A stretch of DNA of 64,000 nt from Phytophthora quininea. Taxonomy: Eukaryota > Oomycota > Peronosporomycetes > Peronosporales > Peronosporaceae. Under the pieces are notes generated by a model, which worked only from the letters and a program-made list of their open reading frames with translations, had not been told where the DNA came from and made no database searches. Both the position numbers and the translations under genes were made by a program. Positions 44,517 through 53,467 of the stretch are shown one piece after another. The stretch is taken from positions 496,001 to 560,000 of the forward strand of contig JAAVTG010000561.1 in NCBI GenBank assembly GCA_011947345.1, in the 5' to 3' direction. Position 1 is the first letter of the stretch, and each line of letters opens with the position of its first letter.

Positions 44517-45938
44517 AACTTGGATGTTGGAGGGTTTTGGTGGTTGTGAGCAAATTCCAGAATGGCTGGAGAGTCTGCGATGAAGAATGCTACAGTTGCG
44601 TTGGTCCAGCAGATCCGAATTCAAGATAGTAAACATATCCAGCCATCCTACATAATATGCAAACGTGCAATGAATGATCGCTCCATCGTGAGAGGGCCAG
44701 CTACATCACAATGTACTGTATAAGGAGCGCCACGATCGCTAAAGTAAATTGAATTCTAGCATGTCAAGTCACACAGCTCAAGCAGGAAGCTGCGCCGATG
44801 AGGACTCAATACCGATCGACGAATATTTTCCGAGGTATCGACGTTCTAGCACTTCTCAGAGCACAAACATGTATTTGAATGACATTTCGGGTCGAACGAC
44901 ACGAACAAACCAAGCCCACGTCATTGCGCTCGTGAAAACTCCTGCCGGAAGCTCCATCGACGGCAATTTGTCTGGCACCTGCGCTCGAACAGGCTCTGGA
45001 AAATATAGTCTCGCATACTCCACATTGGCGGGCCCTATGGCGGCATGAAGGGGGTATAGTTCTCGTCGAGACCTTCAACTATGACCACATCGACACCTTT
45101 GTCGCCTTCGACTTCCTTCCATAGGTGCACAATGCAGCCACAAACCTGCTGTGCTGGTCCGGGGCTGCTACAAAGCGACAGGATTCCGTCGATGGACAAA
45201 GTGCAAGCTTCAGCAGCGGCGACGATGACCGCTCTTATTCTGCTGTCAGCAGAGCCTCTTTTCCAGCGGTGAGACTGTGGCGCTGCAATTGTCACGTCCA
45301 CATACGATTCGATCTTGGAGGGGTCTCATCCGTGGCCGTTGAGAGGGCGCTTTGGAGAGGTTGGCACTCGGAATGCCACCCATGGCAGTGACTTTGACGT
45401 CACTGCCGCTCGGGAATTTTGCTTTGTCTTTGGTAGTGCTATCAACAAACTGTTAGATAAGCGGGACTTGGCTGTGGCTCAGCAAAAGATTGGAGCCTCT
45501 CAAAGTAGTGTTGAAGAAGTGCTAGCCAAGAGACTACAGCAGTTGATGGAGAAGAATTAGCAGATCCCTTGGACGCCTGTCGATGGCTTGGTGAATATAT
45601 CGAAGTCACGGTCTCGATGAAGAAGGCGATATGTGAGAGCACCTGAAGACTATACTTGCTAAGAAAAAGTGGTAGAAGAAGTCAAGCTAGAAGCCCGTCA
45701 AGTCGTCGCTATCACTTTTGGTGCTAAAGCGGACAACGCCGTATGAACGTCCAGTGTTTCGTGTCCTATGTAAGTGTCTGGAAGCGGCTCGGTACAAGCT
45801 AACCAACATTTCAGACGAATTGGAGAAGCACACGTCTGAAAGCTCTCGCCGACTCGGTGCCTCATGGTCGTGTTATGTTGACTTCTCGATGAGCGGATAA
45901 CTACTATACTCGGTGCTAGCTACACTACTAATACAAAG
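44517..45938. other. Unassigned region
   Basis: Several open frames of 60-100 residues on both strands (for example minus 45035-45301 and plus 45315-45560). They overlap and change frame as in a decayed gene. I recognise no family. Confidence 0.45.
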
Positions 45939-46590
45939 CTAGTTGGAACCGGACTTATACAGGTAGGAGAGGTGGGGGCTGAAGAAGCCCATTTCTGTCG
46001 AGGAGTTGCCTTGGATCGCGTCGAGTAAAGAGCCGAGGATTCGACAAATAAATCGGCCTAAACGCGAACGCTGGGGAAAGTGTTGGAGACATTCGTTCAG
46101 TCGGGCTCGGGCGAGGGATCCAGAGCGACGGTGTAGTGCGCGAAAATGTGCACTGAAGACCGAGGAAATGTGATAAATTGTCTTCTTTGCTTCCAGTGGA
46201 GGTTGATCCTCGAAGAGGTGTTTGTTCCGAGCAGTCCAAATACTGTGGAGCGTGATGCTGCACATTTGGGACCATAAAAGACTGAGCTCGTCAGTGTTTG
46301 CCCGAACTCGAGAGGTCCACGTCGGTTCAAGAGGAATGCAAACGAGGGCCCAGGAGATCGTGACGATGAGTGAATGCCAATCTGCACGAATGAGCTGCCA
46401 AAGCGACCTCGCTCGTTGGCACTCAAAAATAAGTGGCGCTCGGATTCAATAGCCGAACAGCCCGGATACCCACAACTCAATGCCATGGACGAAGAGCGCT
46501 GTAGGAACCAAAAACGTGATCGTGTCGGAAGAAGGTGCCTCATGATTAGTGGTCGCTTCGAGCTCTTCACGCTGTCCAGAATGGCATAAA
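45939..46590 (-). mobile_element. LINE-type retrotransposon 3' fragment (zf-RVT region)
   Basis: The end of a non-LTR reverse-transcriptase protein: CGYPGCSAIESERHLF, then in another frame CQRARSLWQLIRADW and LHSIWTARNKHLFEDQ. This spacing (C-x4-C, E-x2-H-x-F, C-x2-A-x3-W, IW-x-ARN) marks the zinc-binding C-terminal region of LINE ORF2 proteins. The reverse-transcriptase core is absent, which is typical of 5'-truncated LINEs. Frame breaks near 46430 and 46100. Confidence 0.75.
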
Positions 46591-46741
46591 CAGTAACAAT
46601 GATGTTCAAGAGCAAAGAATAGTATGGTTGTTTGACGATACGTTCGTTTGAGTAGATCTGATAGATGTACCTGTACACTTCGCTCTTGATTCCTTTATTT
46701 CCCACCGATTGATGGCGACACCACCGCATCAGCTTGTTTCC

Positions 46742-47915
46742 TTATGCCTTCGAGACACCGTCTTTGTATTGAGGCTTCAACTCGTAGCAGCTTTTGTTTG
46801 GACCCTTGCGGTGGTAGACGCAGATTTCCTTCAGCACCTCCTTCAGGAATGACTGCGACAAAATCAACGTATGAGCTTGTTGTCCCCAGTAAAAATAAAA
46901 CTTTGACGACGTACCTCTGGCTGACGGCAGTGGTAGTTGAGTTCCTTGAGCGGCCAGTATTCGCGCTCCTCGAAGTGATGGAACACTAAGTTCTTGAGTT
47001 CGTCCTGTAAGCATCAAGCCCACACATGAGCCCACAATATATATACGTAACATTTGTTTGCAGCGCCGTGCCTTGCTCATCTTGATCTTCTTGTCTATTC
47101 GATCGCCCAGCTTGAAAGACTCGTCGTCCTGCACCAGCACACATTGCTTGTCAATACACAAACTCACACAACAAGTCACCATAAAGCTCACCTCTTCGAC
47201 CTCCTCCGGCTTTTCGATGGTGAACTGGATCCGTGTCTTCTTCACGCGCGGCAGGTCCTCCAAGGGCTGCACAATCCTAAATACAAAATGAATAAAGCAT
47301 TTAGTTCACCTATCAACATGATTTCATTCAACTTCTCCTCGCACCTCGTCTTGACCATCGACTTGATCAGTCGCTGCTTGCACATCCGACTGTACTGGTC
47401 GTTGCGCTGCGCCATGACGGTGCAGCTGTTCTTGACCGTGCCTTCAATGGCCATGCGACCGGAGCCGTCCAGCGAGAAGACCTTGAGCTTCAGCGGCGTC
47501 TCGCTGATCTCCACGCGGTACTCGGTCGGGATGTCATCCTCCAGCGTACTTGGGTTCACGGTCAGCATGCCCTTGCGACGGTCCAGCACGCTCTTCTTCT
47601 CCAGCTTGATGGAGCCCAGCATCAGCTCGCTCTCTGTAATGACAGCGTTATAAATTAGTATAATATATCATCATTTTCCTGTTTAGACACTTACCCTGGA
47701 CGTTCTTCCATGACGCGCCCAACGCTGTCTGCCATGTACCAAAAGGAAATACCCATTTCCAGAGCGAAGGAGTCATCGTTAGCAGACAAAAAGGGTATGC
47801 ACAGTTAGCCCAGAACACGCAGAAGGTGGAGATGTACCGGGATCTTGGCCAGGTACACCTCGCGGTCCTCCAGCTCCAAGTGCAGCGGCTCCACGACTTC
47901 CTCTTGCTCGGCCAT
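46742..47915 (-). CDS. GTF2F2: Transcription initiation factor IIF, beta subunit (RAP30)
   Basis: TFIIF recruits RNA polymerase II into the preinitiation complex. The start MAEQEEVVEPLHLELEDREV is at 47915. Exons read 47838-47915, 47695-47728, 47345-47633, 47192-47276, a fifth from 47128 down to about 47040, then two more ending at 46742. Introns are GT-AG and 61-109 bp long. Seen: the N-terminal beta-barrel half (ELMLGSIKLEKKSVLDRRKG, LKVFSLDGSGRMAIEGTVKN), the linker KLGDRIDKKIKMSKARRC, and the C-terminal winged helix (SFLKEVLKEICVYHRKGPNK, YELKPQYKD) that aligns with human RAP30. The donor of exon 5 fits only if an A run near 47050 is one base short. Confidence 0.9.
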
Positions 47916-48042
47916 GTTGTAACAATTCCAAACTGACAAAATTTAGATAAAGCGTCAGTAACATGGACACTTCATAATAGTGACAAAAACTGTAGCCATC
48001 TCTGATACAGCACACCGGAACTGAGAGTCTCAGTCTGAGACC

Positions 48043-48911
48043 ATGAGCGCGTCGGTGCTGCTGCTGAAGGCTGCGGACGACAAGTACAAGACTGCGCTGG
48101 AGACGCCTGCGCAGGACGACTCGTCGCGGCGCCAATTAACTGCGTTCTTCGCAGACGTGCTGAGCTTCGAGTATGTCAACACCAACAAGCTCCTGACGGT
48201 GTTGGCACACTTGGACCAGTACAGTGGCGTCCTGGTCACAAGTCCTCGAAGCGCCATCGCAGTCAGCACCGTCGTCGATTCATTGGATAGCGACAAGAAG
48301 CAGGAGATCCTAGAGAAGTTGCGGAGTACTTCGGTGTTTTCCGTGGGGCTGCCACCTCCCGAGAGCTGGAACCTCTCGGCGTCACGTGTCAAGGGAACGA
48401 CAGCGGCTCGGCCGATGTACTAGCCGAGTATCTGCACCAGGACGGCGTCCTACCGGACGACTGCAAGGAGAAACCCATGCTGTTTCTGTGTGGCGACAAG
48501 CGTCGGGATGCGCTCCCCGACAGCTTCAAAGCTCGTCATCTGCCGCTAGAAGAGCTGACAGTCTACCGGACTTGTGCAGTCAAGAACGTGGCGTTTCCGG
48601 ACGGCTGTAAAGTCCCCGACTGGGTCGTGTTCTTCAGTCCTAGTGGTCTTAAGGTCATGAAGGAGATGGACTTGCCGTGGGACTCCATCCGGAAGGCTGC
48701 GATCGGTGCGGAACAAGTTATCTTGTGGGGGCCGTGGAATATGTAGTAACTTTTGTTGCTTGTTGCTGCAGGTAAGACGACTGCTGCTGCTCTTCACAGT
48801 CACGCAGAGGAGACGCAATTTACCTACTGGGAGGCGGATGTAACAGCGGCGAAACCTACTGCAGAGGCGCTGGCACACGCCATCTTCAGCTTCGAAGAGC
48901 AACGCCCGTAA
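48043..48911 (+). CDS. hemD: Uroporphyrinogen-III synthase
   Basis: Closes hydroxymethylbilane to uroporphyrinogen III, the branch point of haem and sirohaem synthesis. It starts MSASVLLLKAADDKYKTALE, 127 bases from the divergent TFIIF beta gene. The family shape is clear though sequence identity is low, as usual for this enzyme: YSGVLVTSPRSAIAVSTVVD early, VFFSPSGLKVMKEMD and AAIGAEQ later, then a GKTTAAAL-like segment after an intron of about 57 bp near 48718-48774, and the ending AKPTAEALAHAI. One frame switch near 48360 sits at CCC. The intron phase is not fully resolved. The SDR-CbiX gene at 8436-10277 would act on the sirohaem side of the same pathway. Confidence 0.82.
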
Positions 48912-49004
48912 AAGAACAAGTCTCTTGCCTGTTTTGCAACGTCGAATTGATTCTGTTACAATGCATGTGAACTCTTGTGGTTCCTGTTTGTCCCGTGAGC
49001 AATT

Positions 49005-49282
49005 TTATTCCTCCGTCTCCTTCTTGCGCGGCTGCATGGCGAGCTTCAGCGCCTGTAGCAAACGGTAAGTAAACAGACGTGAGGACTCTGTTTTAAACGC
49101 CACTACTGTGGAGTTGGTAGTGTACTTACCTCGGCGCCTTCCCGTCGCGCGTTCCAGTCGGCCAGCGGGCCTGTGACGAGGTTCATGGTGGCCACGGCCA
49201 AACCGGCAGTCAGCAAGTAGCGAGCGGCTCCGTTCATCTCGATGTGCGGCTCCAAATGAAGAGGCCGCTCAACTGCAGCCAT
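49005..49282 (-). CDS. Small single-pass membrane protein, 66 residues
   Basis: Two exons, 49130-49282 and 49005-49052, joined across a GT-AG intron of 77 bp in frame. It begins MAAVERPLHLEPHIEMNGAA, has one hydrophobic segment (ARYLLTAGLAVATMNLVTG) and ends with a basic/acidic tail (KLAMQPRKKETEE). Size and layout resemble small mitochondrial inner-membrane proteins such as respiratory-complex accessory subunits, but I recognise no family. The spliced frame and lack of internal stops support a real gene. Confidence 0.6.
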
Positions 49283-49527
49283 AATGGCTACACAGTTTAG
49301 CACCTTGTTTTGACACTTGGCTACACTTGAAGCAAAGTTGCCTTTTGCCAGGCATGTCCAACGAAGGCCAGCGTCTTGCTGGTGCTGGTACTGGTGGACA
49401 GGTCTTACGTCCTCATTTGAGTTCAGGCGTATCCGGCCACCACCAGCGCCTAGATTGATGGTCATCACCACCAAAACCACAGTTCTGGTGGTCTTGCCTA
49501 GTTACTTTTCAAACCACCACCAACATC

Positions 49528-50007
49528 ATGAAGACCTCGACCTCCTTACTCGTCGCTGCTACTACCATGGCGATCTTCTCATCGGAGACCGTCGCTTCGA
49601 AAGAGTTCGTGGCGTTGCTGCCCAACGGCGGCAACGTCCCTAACGCCCCCGCCATCGGCCACTCCGACAATACCGGCAAGTCGTCCGCCACCAACGCGTT
49701 CGGTAATGCGTTCGCCGACGCCGGCAAGTCCTGGACGGCGGGGCTTTGCCAGGCAGACACCGACGGGGACGGTCAGACCAACGGCCAGGAACTCGGCGAC
49801 CCGTGCTGTGAATGGACTGTGGGAGCCACCCCTCGCTGGACCTCGGGCGTCTCGCACCCGAGCGACGCCTCCAAGACTTCCAACGAGAGTCTCTGGGCCA
49901 ACATCAACTGCACCGGAGTGGCCACCATCGCCACTTCGAGTGCTAACAGTGTCCAGCCATTAGGTCTTGCCTTTGCGGCAGTCGTCGCGGTCGTACTGAG
50001 TGTGTAG
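49528..50007 (+). CDS. Temptin-like secreted protein, probably GPI-anchored
   Basis: 159 residues, one exon. Signal peptide MKTSTSLLVAATTMAIFSSE, cleaved near VAS. The temptin-type domain carries ALLPNGGNVPNAPAIGHSDN, DTDGDGQTNGQELGDPCCEW and GVSHPSDASKTSNESLW. The C-terminus is a hydrophobic stretch (PLGLAFAAVVAVVLSV) after a Ser/Ala-rich spacer, the usual layout of a GPI attachment signal. It lacks the mucin-like tail of the paralogue at 24177. About 60% identical by eye to the next gene, so the pair is a tandem duplication. The function of oomycete temptins is unknown; a surface or mating role is speculation. Confidence 0.88.
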   Translation: MKTSTSLLVAATTMAIFSSETVASKEFVALLPNGGNVPNAPAIGHSDNTGKSSATNAFGNAFADAGKSWTAGLCQADTDGDGQTNGQELGDPCCEWTVGATPRWTSGVSHPSDASKTSNESLWANINCTGVATIATSSANSVQPLGLAFAAVVAVVLSV

Positions 50008-50163
50008 ATCGAACACGAAGGATAATTGTCGAAATGCTAGGACGTTCAGTCTCTTAGGCGTTTCACCATGCGATCAGTCTTCGAGGAACGACTAGCGCCA
50101 TGGGTTAGCAAACGGGTGGGCAGTTTCGACGCTTTTGGAATTGCAGACCCCATCCATTGCCTT

Positions 50164-50179
50164 GTTCATTCTCCAAACG
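50164..50179 (+). promoter_or_regulatory. Candidate oomycete initiator (Inr)
   Basis: GTTCATTCTCCAAACG matches the oomycete Inr core (TCATTYYNCWW) and lies about 40 bases before the temptin-like start codon at 50218. Confidence 0.5.
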
Positions 50180-50217
50180 ACCGCGCCTCAAGCACACCAC
50201 CACCTCGCGAACCAGCC

Positions 50218-50699
50218 ATGAAGATCGCCACTGTAGTCACGCTCGCTGCTGCTTTGCTGAGCTCTGCAGCCGACGCGAAAAAGGAGTTTGTCCAGCTCAT
50301 CCCGAACGGTGCCAACGTGCCAAACGCGCCTGCCATCGGTCACAAGGACAACACGGGCGACTCGTCGTCGAACAACGCATTCGGCACGGCCTTCAACAAC
50401 GCAGGACTTCAGTGGACTCTGGCGCTGTGCAAGGCCGACACCGACGGCGATGGCCAGACGAACGGTCAAGAACTAGGCGACCCATGCTGCGAGTGGACCA
50501 AGGGCTCACAGCCCCGGTGGACCTCGGGGTATCGCACCCGAGCGACGCCACCAAGACATCGAACGCGAGTCTGTGGGCCAACATCGACTGCTCCAACGTC
50601 ACTGCCATCTCCTCGACCTCTGCTGCCAGCGGGACGTTCGCTGCTACTGCAACGACGATGGTTGCTGTTGGTATCGCTGCTGTATTGAGTTTCGCGTAA
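50218..50699 (+). CDS. Temptin-like secreted protein, tandem copy
   Basis: Starts MKIATVVTLAAALLSSAADA, a signal peptide; the open frame extends upstream but the signal and the Inr point to this ATG. The domain matches the neighbour: LIPNGANVPNAPAIGHKDNT, DTDGDGQTNGQELGDPCCEW, then VSHPSDATKTSNASLWANID. The frame switches at the GGGG run near 50528, where one more G joins the halves. The C-terminal hydrophobic segment (TMVAVGIAAVLSFA) suggests a GPI anchor. It lies 211 bases after its paralogue, same strand. Confidence 0.85.
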
Positions 50700-50900
50700 G
50701 GTTTGAGGCTCACAAATGAAAGTTTACAGCAAGTCACGAACGTCTTGATCTGACGACTTGCACTACTCAGGATACATTTCACTCAACTATGATAACTTCT
50801 ACACAAAATGAAACAACATTTTTATTTTAGCCAGTAAAAACGCTCCCAAAACTTATTGTATTAGCCAATAAATGGCTTTATCAAAAACTCATTCAGTTAC

Positions 50901-50947
50901 AACGGGCTGTTTTCATCTTTAAGGCCTGAAGATGAACACAGCCCGTT
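50901..50947. repeat. Inverted repeat, 17-bp arms, 13-base loop
   Basis: Arms 50901-50917 and 50931-50947 pair with one mismatch (AACGGGCTGTTTTCATC against GATGAACACAGCCCGTT). It is not next to a gene end, so a transposon terminus or small palindromic element is more likely than a terminator. Confidence 0.7.
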
Positions 50948-51773
50948 GGGCGGCGTAAGTCAAGACCCTAATCGGTATGCCTAGTTTTTGGCTACTGTTC
51001 GCGACAAATGCAAGGCTAAGCATGGGGGCATGATGATTGAGTTTCGAAAGTTCTACATAGAGGCGGTGTCGGTTCTTCACCCAGACAATGTCTCTTCTCT
51101 CCGGAACAAGTTTGGGAACATCTGAGCGACATGCAAGGATACGTTCTGGCTACTGAGAAGGCTTTCGGTGAGATCATTTCAATACAACTAGCAAATCTTC
51201 ACTAAGCTGTAGCCGCTATTATCGCTTCCACTTGAATCAAAAGCATCATATTCAGGTGACAGCTCGCCGTCCACCATAACATTCACGTCATAAACTGCTA
51301 CCACCGGGATACGATCCCTCTCCGTAGCGTTACCGTCACCACTGGCAACTTCCTCCACGCTGGCGTCATCCTCCACACTGTCACCGTCCTCCATTTAGCA
51401 ACGTCCTCTGTGCGTTCGCCGCCCCCACGGTTCCGCCATCTTGCAGTGTGTTCTTAATAGCATGGATTATAACCTCAGTGCGTGGGCATTCCACCAGGTC
51501 ATCGTCGTGTTGGCTGAGAGAGCGATCGACATATCGATCCGTGACCCCGCCACCATCTCGTCAGTCGCAACTTCTTCGCCGTCGATAATTTCCTCCTTTC
51601 CTTCATCATCCTCTTCGCCGATAAGACCTGACTCAATTACATAGCGTATCATGGCATTACCTCCTCGATAGCAGTATTGTGGTTAGAGATCTGCCGAGGG
51701 AGAGCCCCACATAGAAATGGCAACTAGAAATTACTTTAGAAATGGATACACGAGAAGATTGTGTATTATGCAC
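50948..51773. other. Decayed region with acidic open frames
   Basis: Minus-strand frames at 51188-51394 and 51467-51652 encode acidic, low-complexity peptides (VEDDASVEEVASGDG; EEDDEGKEEIIDGEE). They could be parts of a dead transposon gene. No family recognised. Confidence 0.4.
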
Positions 51774-52277
51774 TTAGTGGCAAAAGTACTTGTTGATGCC
51801 CACCACCAGCCTTTCGAAATGCGAGGACGGGAAGACGGTGGCATCGAAGTACCAAGAACGCCAAAGGTACTCATCCAGGTATGACGGCAACAGGTGCTTG
51901 TCGATACCGCGCATTTCCTTCAGCTTGTGCTTCACGAGAACCTCCCACGTTTCTTTGTTACGGTTCGTGCACGCCCTCATCGCGGGGTCGAAAAAGATCT
52001 TTTAGTCCCGCCAAAGTGTGCTGCAGGTTAGTTGATATGTAGCTTGTGAACTGGTCAGACATGATGGTCGTCTGAGGCTTGATATGTTTTTTGATGAGGG
52101 TGCTAAGTGTCTTCTTCGTACGGTCGTGGTACGTCAACACCTCGAACCAGTGCCCCGACGACTGGCCGACACTACCAAACAACCAACAGTCCTTGTGCTG
52201 CACACCACTGTTGAATTTACTTTTCTTCTTGTAGCTGGTCTCGTCGATTTCGACGATGTGGCCAAAATCTCCAAGCT
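51774..52277 (-). mobile_element. ISXO2/Merlin-type DDE transposase, 3' part
   Basis: Reads GHIVEIDETSYKKKSKFNSG with the first catalytic Asp, HKDCWLFGSVGQSSGHWFEV, TTIMSDQFTSYIS with the second Asp, and RGIDKHLLPSYLDEYLWRSW. This set is the IS1595/ISXO2 domain, which in eukaryotes defines Merlin elements. A frame change near 52000 separates the two open parts. The N-terminal zinc region and inverted repeats are not seen, so this is a remnant. Confidence 0.8.
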
Positions 52278-52891
52278 GTTTTAAAAATTGTTAGTATACA
52301 ACAAGCATGTCTGCTCTAGGTTTTGACTGTCGAAGACATTCGAGACCGACTTTCATGCTGCAGGGACAGTGTGATTCTGTGATTGGCGTTGTTTATCGTT
52401 AGTAGTTGTCATGTAGAACACTAGGCCGTACAATAACTTCAGCAACAAACGCCATTTCCTGCTCGAATAGCTGACTAAAGCTCGCTAACAATCGCAGGGG
52501 TACTGCTACTAGGTGATGCAGAATACTCGTACCTTACGGATGCATTCGACAGACGTTGCATTCACCGATGCCATCCATCGAGCATCATACCGTCAGAACG
52601 TTTAAGACAGGGCAATGAGTACTAAATGCACGCCCCTTTTTATTTGATGTAATCGTCTTATCATAGCACCATACCATCCAAGTTCCTCGCGGACTGGTAT
52701 TTATTGTGTGCGATGTCCAGGCCGTCACAAGGAATACCTCAACTATTTGATCTTACGCGCCTGAGTCTCAGTTGCATCAGATTTGAACAACTTTTAATTT
52801 TAGAACTACCAGACCAACAGTCCTATTTTTTTTTTGAAATCTACGTCGATCTAACATCACTGTCGAAAAAAGCGGGAAAGCCATCGACGCC
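52278..52891. other. Intergenic, upstream of the E(z) locus
   Basis: AT-rich spacer between the transposase remnant and the next gene. The open frame from 52704 to 52891 is in phase with the following gene but reads unlike protein, so it is treated as leader. Confidence 0.4.
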
Positions 52892-53452
52892 GATGGTGGG
52901 GAAACGCTCGCGGGAGGAAGCGGCCGCGCCGCAGACGCCGCCGCGCCGCCAGTCGCACCGCAAGACCGAGAGCCGCGTGCTGTTCGCAGACGTCATGGCC
53001 CAGGAGCGCGAGATGGAGCGCATCACCTACAACAAGAGCCACCCGCCAGCCCGCAAGGGCGAGACCGAAGCCTCGCCTGACGGAGAGAGCGCCCAGCGCA
53101 AGAAGCACAAACGCGCGGAACAGAGACGCAGTAAGAGGCAGGCGCTGCGCCGTAATATGAGCCCTCGCTCGCCTGACGGAGGCCCCGCGCGGTCTCTACG
53201 AGGGGGCGTATCCATGGTCAAGCTGGACGAGCCTGCGGCCCCCAGACGCCGCTACCTTCGAGACGAAGACGCCATTCAAGACGCCACACTGCACTCTACA
53301 GCGTGGAGACACTTGAAGTTTACCAGTGCGCCACGGAATATTTTACCAACCAAAGAAGGTGTGAAGGAGCCGTACGCTTTGGAGATGGACAGAGCTTTGG
53401 AAGAGTTTGACGAGGAGCTGAAGAAGAAATGCCAAGTGTCGAGGGAGTTTTA
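52892..53452 (+). CDS. Basic nuclear-type protein; possibly the N-terminal part of the E(z) protein
   Basis: Starts MVGKRSREEAAAPQTPPRRQ. It is rich in Lys/Arg/Ser, with probable nuclear localisation signals (RKKHKRAEQRRSKRQALRR), then a more ordered end (RHLKFTSAPRNILPTKEGVK, ALEMDRALEEFDEELKKK). The stop TAA at 53450-53452 follows a TTTT run. One extra T would carry the frame into LKPKLTM and the E(z) methionine at 53468. Given the many such breaks in this window, this is probably the 5' part of the next gene, not a separate one. No domain recognised. Confidence 0.6.
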
Positions 53453-53467
53453 AAGCCTAAATTGACG

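Noticed and set aside
44749..45560. Possible gene or decayed effector
   Set aside because: No signal peptide, motif or family recognised; frames overlap on both strands.
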